Source of the DNA: CAJCIY01 sp036379355
Lineage (GTDB): Bacteria; Actinomycetota; Actinomycetes; Mycobacteriales; CAJCIY01
NCBI GenBank assembly: GCA_036379355.1
Contig: DASVGV010000132.1
Coordinates: 1 to 21,203, forward strand
Direction: 5' to 3'
DNA length: 21,203 nucleotides
Each line of letters starts with the position of its first letter. Within the stretch, counting starts at the first letter, position 1. The translations under genes and the position numbers were made by a program. Shown piece by piece: positions 12,815 through 19,222 of the stretch. The notes beneath the pieces are model-generated. The model was not told the DNA's origin. It saw only the letters and a program-made list of their open reading frames with translations, and searched no databases.

Positions 12815-13741
12815 GTGACGTTGCCCCCGTCCGGACAGCAGTTCGAGATCAGCCGCGGCGACCAGCACGCGACGATCGTCGAGGTCGGTGGCGGCGTGCG
12901 GAGCTACCGGGTCGGCGACCGGGACGTGCTGCACCCGTACGACGTCGACGCCATGTGCGACGGCGCGCACGGCACCCCGCTCATCCCCTGGCCGAACCGG
13001 CTCGGCGACGGCCAGTACGAGTTCGACGGCACGGCCCACCAGGTCGCCCTGACCGAGCCGGAGAAGCACAACGCGATCCACGGCTTCCTGCGCTGGCGGC
13101 CCTGGACCGTCCGCGCGCACGAGGCCGACCGGGTGGCGATGGGTGCGGTGCTGCATCCGCTCCAGGGGTATCCGTTCGGACTCGACGTCGTCGTCGACTA
13201 CCGGCTGGCCGACGACGGCCTGGTGGTGACGACGACGGCGACGAACGTCGGCACGCGCCCGTGCCCGTACGGGTGCGGGCAGCACCCGTACCTCTCGCCC
13301 GGCGACGGGCTCGTCGACGCGTGCACCTTGCTGGTGCCGGCAGACACGCGGATCACGACCGACGACGACCGGCAGCTGCCGACGGGGTCGGAGCCGGTCG
13401 AGGGCACCGCGTACGACTTCCGCGCCGGCAAGCGGCTGGGCGATCTCGCCGTCGACTTCGCCTTCACCGACCTGCACCGCGACGAGCGCGGTCGCGCCAC
13501 CGTGCGCCTGACGCGTCCGGACGGCACCGCGGTCGAGACCTGGGTGGACGAGGCGTACCCGATCGTGGAGGTCTACACCGCGGACACGTTGAGCCCCGAA
13601 CGGCGCCGCCGTGGTCTGGGGACCGAGCCGATGACCTGCCCTCCGGACGCGTTCCGCAGCGGTACCGGGGTGATCCGCCTCGCTCCGGGCGAGACCTCCG
13701 TCGCCACCTGGGGGGCGCGGCTGGTCTCCTCCGCTAGCTAG
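12815..13741 (+). CDS. Aldose 1-epimerase (galactose mutarotase-like) family protein
   Basis: A 308-residue protein of the aldose 1-epimerase superfamily, which interconverts the alpha and beta anomers of sugars in a large beta-sandwich. Expected active-site residues are visible: NRLGDGQYEFDG (61-72) with arginine in the sugar site, H89 in NAIHGFLRWR, H157 in GCGQHPYLSPG, and the likely catalytic base E271 in GTEPMTCPPDAF. The length suits the bacterial YihR/LacX-like branch. The GTG start has GAGAGGA (12801-12807) 7 nt upstream. It stands alone after the AT-rich palindrome, so the sugar cannot be inferred from neighbours. The stop overlaps the opposing ABC ATPase by 8 nt in the palindrome CTAGCTAG. 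Confidence 0.92.
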   Translation: MTLPPSGQQFEISRGDQHATIVEVGGGVRSYRVGDRDVLHPYDVDAMCDGAHGTPLIPWPNRLGDGQYEFDGTAHQVALTEPEKHNAIHGFLRWRPWTVRAHEADRVAMGAVLHPLQGYPFGLDVVVDYRLADDGLVVTTTATNVGTRPCPYGCGQHPYLSPGDGLVDACTLLVPADTRITTDDDRQLPTGSEPVEGTAYDFRAGKRLGDLAVDFAFTDLHRDERGRATVRLTRPDGTAVETWVDEAYPIVEVYTADTLSPERRRRGLGTEPMTCPPDAFRSGTGVIRLAPGETSVATWGARLVSSAS

Positions 13742-14495
13742 GCCCGACGCGCCCGTCGAGCAGGCGCACGTGGTCGGCGCAGCGCGCCGCGACATCCGGG
13801 TCGTGCGTGGCGATGATCAAGATGCGTTCGGGACTTCCGGTCGCATAGTCGAGGAGCAGCCCGAGGACCGCATCCCGGGTCTCGTGGTCGAGCTCCGCGG
13901 TGGGCTCGTCGGCGAGTACCGCCGGCGGCCTCGGTGCCAACACCCGCGCCAGCGCGACCCGCTGCTGCTGCCCACCCGACAGGTCTTCGACCAGGTGATC
14001 GCCACGGTCGCCGAGACCGACCAGATGCAGCGCACGTTCGGCGTCGTCGGCGATCTGCTCGGGCGCCAGCCCCTGCACCCGCAGCCCGATCTCGACGTTC
14101 TCGCGCGCCGTGAGCAGGCCGACCAGGCCGTAGCCCTGGAGGACGACGCCCAGGTCACGGCGCACGTCCGGGTCGCCCGCCACGACCCGCCGCCCCTCGA
14201 ACAGCACCTGACCCGCATCGGGGGCCAGCAGGCCGCCCAGGACCGCCAGCAACGTGCTCTTGCCCGAGCCGGACGGGCCGGTAAGCGCCAGAGGCCGCCC
14301 GGGCAGCGCGTGCGCATCCACGCCCCGCAGGATCTCGACACCACCACGTCGTACGACGAGCCCCTCCCCGTCCAAGGACCCACCCGGCGCCCGGCCCGCC
14401 CAGCCACTCTCGGCCTCCGGGACCTGAGGTGCTTCTCCCGGCAGACCGCCGGCGACGCGCATCGTGCCGAGGTCCAGTGGCTGCCCCTCGCTCAT
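13734..14495 (-). CDS. ABC transporter ATP-binding protein (exporter operon, third gene)
   Basis: A 253-residue ABC ATPase of the LolD/MacB type. Walker A is GPSGSGKS (73-80), the Q-loop glutamine is Q120, the signature LSGGQQQR is at 172-179, Walker B is VLADEP with catalytic E197, and the switch histidine is H231. All residues needed for hydrolysis are present. About 40 proline- and glycine-rich residues precede the domain, an unusual N-terminal extension. The ATG overlaps the stop of the preceding ATPase by 4 nt (ATGA), so this start is preferred; an internal Met12 is possible. It probably pairs with that second ATPase under the single FtsX-type permease. Its stop shares CTAGCTAG with the convergent epimerase-like gene. 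Confidence 0.93.
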   Translation of the reverse strand: MSEGQPLDLGTMRVAGGLPGEAPQVPEAESGWAGRAPGGSLDGEGLVVRRGGVEILRGVDAHALPGRPLALTGPSGSGKSTLLAVLGGLLAPDAGQVLFEGRRVVAGDPDVRRDLGVVLQGYGLVGLLTARENVEIGLRVQGLAPEQIADDAERALHLVGLGDRGDHLVEDLSGGQQQRVALARVLAPRPPAVLADEPTAELDHETRDAVLGLLLDYATGSPERILIIATHDPDVAARCADHVRLLDGRVGPS

Positions 14496-15172
14496 CCGCG
14501 GGCTCCCGACAGCAGCCCGTCCCGGATGACCACGGTCCGGTCGAACAGGTCGGCCACCGCGTCGTCGTGGGTCACCACCAGCAGGGCCATCCCGTCGCGG
14601 CGGTGCGCCTCCTGCAGCAGCCGCGCCACCTGCGTGCCCGTCGCGCGGTCCAGCTGGCTGGTCGGCTCGTCGGCCAGCAGCAGGCGCGGCCTCCCGGCCA
14701 GTGCCACCGCCAGCGCCAGGCGCTGCTGCTCGCCGCCGGACAGGGCCCGGACCTTGCTGCCGCGCCGCTCCCCCAGACCCACCGCGTCGAGCAGCTCAGC
14801 CGTACGCGCGCGAGCGGGGGCGCCAGTGACCCGAACGGCACGCAGAGCCAGCAACAGGTTCTCGGCGGCCGTGGCGAGGGCGAACAGGTTGCGCGACGGG
14901 CTCTGCAGCATCACACCGACGGCTCGATGATCCTTGCGGTGCAAGCGATCTCGGGGCAGGCCCAGGATCTCGACCTCTCCCGCGGAGCGGTCCGAGAGGC
15001 CGGCCAGCACCGCAACGAGGCTGGACTTGCCCGACCCCGACGGTCCGATCACCGCAACGCTCTCCCCCGCGGCAACCGAGAGGCTCACACCGCGCAGCGC
15101 GTGCACCGAGCCGCCGTCCTGCGGATAGCGCACGTGCAGGTCGCGCACGCTCACCGCCAGATCGCCGGTCAC
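14492..15172 (-). CDS. ABC transporter ATP-binding protein (exporter operon, second gene)
   Basis: A 226-residue ABC ATPase with all catalytic motifs: Walker A GPSGSGKS (43-50), Q90 in VGVMLQSPSRNLF, signature LSGGEQQR (144-151), Walker B LLLADEP with E169, and switch histidine H202 in VVTHDD. The length is typical of the LolD/MacB group. It begins with a GTG overlapping the permease stop (GTGA) and ends overlapping the ATG of the next ATPase. The frame stays open far upstream to 17182 in the shadow of the permease, but only the part from 15172 is ABC-like. It differs clearly from its partner in sequence, so the two may form a heterodimer. Confidence 0.93.
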   Translation of the reverse strand: MTGDLAVSVRDLHVRYPQDGGSVHALRGVSLSVAAGESVAVIGPSGSGKSSLVAVLAGLSDRSAGEVEILGLPRDRLHRKDHRAVGVMLQSPSRNLFALATAAENLLLALRAVRVTGAPARARTAELLDAVGLGERRGSKVRALSGGEQQRLALAVALAGRPRLLLADEPTSQLDRATGTQVARLLQEAHRRDGMALLVVTHDDAVADLFDRTVVIRDGLLSGARG

Positions 15173-18100
15173 GGCGCATACTCCCGCAGCCGATCCGCAT
15201 CGACCGACCGGACGAGCGCCGCGCTCCCGGCAAGCACCGCGGCGGCGATGAGCACCCCCAGAGCAACGACGATCGCGACGACGAGCAGGTACGGCGGCGC
15301 GTACCGCAGCTGCGGGGCGATCGGCGCCGTGACGAACTCGGGGACGGACGGCAGCGCCATCACCGCGCCGAGCAGGCCCGCCCCCACCCCGAGGACCGCT
15401 CCGTACCCGAGCAGCACCCCTTGCTCCGCGGCGATGGACCGAAAGAGCGAACGCCGCGTGACGCCCTGGGCCAGCAGCGCGGCCAGCTCGAACCCGCGCC
15501 GCCGCGCCGCGAGCGCCAGCGTCAGCACCGTGCCACCCAAGGCGAGAATCGCCGCCACGACGGCGCCGATGCGGAACAAGGACAGGGCGAGCGGCGGACC
15601 CTGCCGGCTGAAGGCGGCTTCCGTGGCGGCGGTCGTCTCGGTCTGCCCGAGCACCACGCCCGCCGCCTGCAGCCGGCGCAGGATCGCCGGGTCGGCGTCG
15701 CTCGCGAGCCATACCTCCTGCTGTGCCTGCGCCAGCTGCACGGCCGACCGGATCGCGAGGGCGCGATCGACCAGGAACCCGTTGTTCTGCGCCTGCGGCA
15801 GGTACGTCGCCGCGACCACCGTGCGTACCGGGAGTTCCTGCTCGTCCAGTCCCCCGGCCTCCAGCGTGCTCCCGACCGGAACGCCACCCGTGGCGGCCAC
15901 CGGCAGTGCTGTCGGCACGTCGTGTACGACGATCTCCGGCGGCTGCTGGTACGGCAGGTGGAACCGGAAGTCCAACGTGCGTGCACCGGTCAGCGTCGAC
16001 CGGTAGCCCGCCGTGTCGGGAACTACCGCACGCCACCCACTCGCGCCTCCCGCCAGCGCGCCCGGAACGTCCTGCCATCCGGCAGTTCCCTTCTGCTGCA
16101 GGGACGTCACCACCAGCGCGCCGCTCAGGTCGGTCGTCTGCAGGTCGTCGCGGGCAATGCCGAGGGCGCTCAGCCGGCAGCCGCGTTCGCACGAAGGCAG
16201 GGTGAGTACGGCACGTACCGTGCCCGATGCCGGGAGCGGTGGGCCGGTCAGCTGGTAGATGCTGCCGCCCTCGACCACCGTGGCCGACAGTCGCAGCACC
16301 GGTGCCCCGCTCAGGCCCGACACGGTCGCGTCGATGGCCAGCTGGGAACCGGTGACGGTGACCGGGTGCAGGCCGGGAACGGTCAGCGCATGTGCGACGT
16401 CGGCGAGCGACAGGCCGCCGGCGAAGTCCCCTCGCCAGGTCGCGACGGCAGCGAGACGACTGGGCTGCACGCCGATGAGGAGCCGACGATCCGGTGCCAG
16501 CGACGGCGACGTGGTCACGGCCATCGCCTGCCGCCCCGAGGGATCCGCCTGGTCGACGAGGGTGCCCAGGTCCGTGCCCGGCGGGGTTTCCACGTGCACC
16601 ACCTCGGCCGCGCCGACCTCCGTCGCGGCCACCTCGTGCCGGTTCGCCTGTGCGACCGTGTACGCCGACACGGCGAACGTCGCGAGGGCCAGTGCCACGG
16701 CCAGGAGCACGGTCACGACGAGCGTGGTCGGGCGCCGTGCGATCTGGCGTACGGCCAGGAAGCCGGCGAACCCGCCCCGTGCGGTTCGGCCGAACAGGCG
16801 GCGGCACAACCACGGCAGCAGCCGCGAGCCGATCATCGCGACGGCGAGGGCGAGGAGCGCGGGCGCGGCCAGGGAGATCGACGAGGCCGATGAGGTGTTG
16901 TCGGTCTGGTTCAGCCCGCCGGTGAGGGCCAGCGCCACCAGACCGCCGACGGCGCCGGCCAGGACGAGGACGTCGATCCACCATCGTCGCGGCGTCGGCC
17001 GGTGGTTCGCCCGGCGCCATTGGGCACCCGCCGGGCGCAGCACGATGCCCACGCCGACGGTGATCGTCGCGAACGCCGCCGCGGCGACCGCGACCGCTCC
17101 CGCGCCCACGCCGAGCCACGGGAGCGCCACGGGCGTGCCGGCCAGCAGCTGCCCTCGGGCCAATGCCAGTGTCGTGAGCCATCCCAGGCCGAGGCCGAGG
17201 GGGAATGCCAGCGGTACCAGCAACAAGGGCTCGGCGAGCCCGAACACGAGGACGGAGCGAGGCGGGAACTGGCGCAGCTTGGCGAGCGCGATCTCCGGGC
17301 CGCGCGCGTCGGCCGCCACGCGGACCGCGCCGAACAGGACCAGGCAGCAGAGCAGCAGCAACTGCAGGACGATCAACAGGACTGGGGTGTCCAGCGCGTT
17401 CTCGTTGGCCGACGCCTGGGCGAGCACCGCGGGCAGCTGCGTCACGATCAGATCGGGGGCCAGAAACTGCCGCAGCTGCTGAGCGGCTTCGTCCGCGCGA
17501 GCGGCCGAGCCCACCCGGACCCGGTGAACCTCCAGCGGAACGTCGATCACCGACTCGTGCGCCAGGTCGGCCAGCGTCGACGGCACCGTGAAGATCGCAT
17601 CCTCGTACGGGATGCTGTCCCCGGCCGCCGACGCCAGCGCGGCAAAGTACGGGCGTTGGAACCAGTACCCCGCCTCGTCATCGGTGCTGTAGGTCCCGAC
17701 GATCGTCAGCGCCGGAAAGACCGGCACCTGCGGCACGTACGCGTACGCGTCGTTGTGCCGCACGGTGACGACCGGCGAGCCGTGCGGTGTTATCCGGTCG
17801 CCGACCCGCAGGTGCGACGCCGCGAGGAAGGCGCTGCTCACGGCGACCTCCCCGGATCGGCGAGGGAACCGGCCGGCGGTCATGGTCACGTACCCGGCAG
17901 CCCCCGATCGGGCGACCACCAGCCCGGTGACCTCGGCCACGCACGGGCTGACGATGTCCGGAACCGTCCGCGAGCAGGCGATCGGCCCCGTGTACGGCGC
18001 CTCGAGCGCCTCGATCGGCGCGCCGTAGGCGGTCGCGTGCGCCACCTGGAGCGCGGTCGAGACGTCCGTCCGCAGAGCAGCCACGGACCGGTCGGACGTG

Positions 18101-18291
18101 ACCTCGAAACCGGTCTCCAAGGGCGGCGACGAGCGCAGCGCGTCCTGGAGCACCGACTCCTTCGCCGCCCGGTCGTACGTCGGCCCGGCCACGGCCGTGG
18201 CCACGACGACGACACTCACGGCGAGGACCGCCGCGGACAGCCCACGCCGCCACCACAGTGCACGCAGGGCCAGGACCAGTCCGGTGCGCAC
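15169..18291 (-). CDS. Large FtsX/MacB-like ABC transporter permease
   Basis: A protein of about 1040 residues with a duplicated FtsX-type layout. One membrane segment lies near residues 18-37, then a large extracytoplasmic domain (about 40-300), then membrane segments near 301-325, 347-378, 392-418, 438-458, 473-495 and 522-545, a second extracytoplasmic domain (about 550-900), and three C-terminal segments, ten in all. Two tandem 4-segment FtsX units plus soluble domains match MacB/LolE-type transporters, which extract lipids, lipoproteins or peptides from the membrane or work as mechanotransducers rather than importers. The start is uncertain: GTG at 18291 (VRTGLVLALRALWWRRG) fits the family best, and GTG at 18342 would add 17 residues. 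The two ATPases follow with 4-nt overlaps. The substrate is unknown. Confidence 0.88.
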   Translation of the reverse strand: MRTGLVLALRALWWRRGLSAAVLAVSVVVVATAVAGPTYDRAAKESVLQDALRSSPPLETGFEVTSDRSVAALRTDVSTALQVAHATAYGAPIEALEAPYTGPIACSRTVPDIVSPCVAEVTGLVVARSGAAGYVTMTAGRFPRRSGEVAVSSAFLAASHLRVGDRITPHGSPVVTVRHNDAYAYVPQVPVFPALTIVGTYSTDDEAGYWFQRPYFAALASAAGDSIPYEDAIFTVPSTLADLAHESVIDVPLEVHRVRVGSAARADEAAQQLRQFLAPDLIVTQLPAVLAQASANENALDTPVLLIVLQLLLLCCLVLFGAVRVAADARGPEIALAKLRQFPPRSVLVFGLAEPLLLVPLAFPLGLGLGWLTTLALARGQLLAGTPVALPWLGVGAGAVAVAAAAFATITVGVGIVLRPAGAQWRRANHRPTPRRWWIDVLVLAGAVGGLVALALTGGLNQTDNTSSASSISLAAPALLALAVAMIGSRLLPWLCRRLFGRTARGGFAGFLAVRQIARRPTTLVVTVLLAVALALATFAVSAYTVAQANRHEVAATEVGAAEVVHVETPPGTDLGTLVDQADPSGRQAMAVTTSPSLAPDRRLLIGVQPSRLAAVATWRGDFAGGLSLADVAHALTVPGLHPVTVTGSQLAIDATVSGLSGAPVLRLSATVVEGGSIYQLTGPPLPASGTVRAVLTLPSCERGCRLSALGIARDDLQTTDLSGALVVTSLQQKGTAGWQDVPGALAGGASGWRAVVPDTAGYRSTLTGARTLDFRFHLPYQQPPEIVVHDVPTALPVAATGGVPVGSTLEAGGLDEQELPVRTVVAATYLPQAQNNGFLVDRALAIRSAVQLAQAQQEVWLASDADPAILRRLQAAGVVLGQTETTAATEAAFSRQGPPLALSLFRIGAVVAAILALGGTVLTLALAARRRGFELAALLAQGVTRRSLFRSIAAEQGVLLGYGAVLGVGAGLLGAVMALPSVPEFVTAPIAPQLRYAPPYLLVVAIVVALGVLIAAAVLAGSAALVRSVDADRLREYAP

Positions 18292-18363
18292 GCGCCGACG
18301 ATGCCATCCGGCGACGTGTCCGGAGGCGATCGGACCGGTCACGATTGCGGCACGGATCCGCAC

Positions 18364-18369
18364 TACGCT
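18364..18369 (+). promoter_or_regulatory. Candidate -10 element for a leaderless HAD transcript
   Basis: TACGCT fits TANNNT and is followed by exactly 7 nt before the GTG at 18377, the geometry of leaderless actinobacterial transcripts. No Shine-Dalgarno sequence precedes that GTG, which agrees. The promoter sits in the 85-bp gap divergent from the permease. Confidence 0.45.
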
Positions 18370-18376
18370 GCGCCGG

Positions 18377-18853
18377 GTGCGTCCGCTCGCGGTTTTCGAC
18401 GTCGATGGCGTGCTCGCCGACGTACGACACCGGCTGCCGCTGCTGGCCCAGTCACCCAAGCAATGGGACGCGTTCTTCGCCGCGGCCGGAAACGACCCGC
18501 TGCTCGACGACGGCGCAGACCTCGTCCGCGAGCGCGCCCGTACCGACGAGATCTGCTACCTGACAGGCCGGCCCGAGCGCTCGCGCGCACTGACCGAGGC
18601 CTGGATCGAACGCCACGGTCTGCCTCGGGGCAGGTTGCTCATGCGGCCGGACGGAGACCATCGGCCGGCGCGGGCCTTCAAGATCGAGCAGCTGCGCGCC
18701 GTGCGACGCCGGCGCGCGATCGCGCTGGTGGTGGACGACGACCCCGAGGTCGTCCGGCTCCTGCGCGCGAACGGCCTGCCGGTCCTCGAAGCGGCCTGGC
18801 TGCCCTACAGCAGTCCCCTGGCCGACGCGCAGGAACGGGAGGGCCGGACATGA
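18377..18853 (+). CDS. HAD-superfamily phosphatase domain protein
   Basis: A 158-residue haloacid dehalogenase-fold hydrolase. Motif I is FDVDGVLAD with nucleophile D8 and acid/base D10, motif II is T63 in CYLTGRPERS, motif III is probably K102 in RAFKIEQLRAV, and motif IV is VVDDDPEV (D120-D122). There is no large cap domain. The LTGRPERSRALTEAWIERHGLP stretch resembles the phosphatase half of polynucleotide kinase/phosphatase-like proteins, so a nucleotide or nucleic acid 3'-phosphate is possible but unproven. The GTG at 18377 starts the family N-terminus (RPLAVFDVDG); longer readings run antisense to the permease. It is divergent from the ABC operon and followed by the DUF5999 gene after 143 bp, in which I see no clear promoter. 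Confidence 0.85.
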   Translation: MRPLAVFDVDGVLADVRHRLPLLAQSPKQWDAFFAAAGNDPLLDDGADLVRERARTDEICYLTGRPERSRALTEAWIERHGLPRGRLLMRPDGDHRPARAFKIEQLRAVRRRRAIALVVDDDPEVVRLLRANGLPVLEAAWLPYSSPLADAQEREGRT

Positions 18854-18996
18854 CCGGTACGGATTAGCCCGATCGGCTCTGTCCACAAACGTACCGATTG
18901 ACCATGCAGCCACCTCCGCGAACGGACGAGAGTGTGACCAGGGCCACAGCGAGGCCGCTTCCACCCTGGCGGCAGCACGAGGCGGAGACCAGAAAC

Positions 18997-19200
18997 ATGT
19001 GCGAGCACCTACCGGCTTGTCCCACGGCCGAGGCCGTCGACCACGACGCGGCACGCGTGGTGGCCGACCACTCCGAGCAGGGCTGGCGCCTGCTGTGCAA
19101 CGGCGTCGTGTGCTTCGACGACACGGGCGAGCTGCTCCCGGACGGGCACGCGGTGGGGCCGCACTCGCGGCCGCTCCCCCGCCTGACGCCGGCCGCGTGA
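18997..19200 (+). CDS. DUF5999 family small protein
   Basis: A 67-residue actinobacterial protein of unknown function. It begins MCEHLPACP, with C2, H4 and C8 in a possible metal-binding arrangement, continues with EQGWRLLCNGVVCFDDTGELLPDG (27-50, C34 and C39), and ends PHSRPLPRLTPAA; this pattern is what I remember for DUF5999, which is common in Streptomyces. The ATG at 18997 has GGAG at 18984-18987. A longer in-frame reading from 18898 adds 33 residues with no family match and is not favoured. Its stop lies in the terminator that separates it from gcvP. Confidence 0.8.
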   Translation: MCEHLPACPTAEAVDHDAARVVADHSEQGWRLLCNGVVCFDDTGELLPDGHAVGPHSRPLPRLTPAA

Positions 19201-19219
19201 GGCCGGCCGGCCGCCGGCC
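19188..19219. terminator. Bidirectional terminator with two alternative hairpins
   Basis: Three 7-bp arms follow each other: GCCGGCC (19188-19194), GGCCGGC (19201-19207) and GCCGGCC (19213-19219). The middle arm can pair with either neighbour, giving a 6-nt loop that holds the DUF5999 stop or a 5-nt loop after it. It fills almost the whole 22-bp gap before the gcvP stop and can act on both converging transcripts. Confidence 0.6.
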
Positions 19220-19222
19220 CGG

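Noticed and set aside
15173..17182. Upstream part of the long open frame that contains the second ATPase
   Set aside because: It lies antisense in frame shadow of the permease gene; only the part from 15172 shows ABC motifs, starting at the GTG that overlaps the permease stop.
18898..18996. N-terminal extension of the DUF5999 protein
   Set aside because: The family starts at MCxH, the ATG at 18997 has its own GGAG site, and the extra residues are unlike the family.
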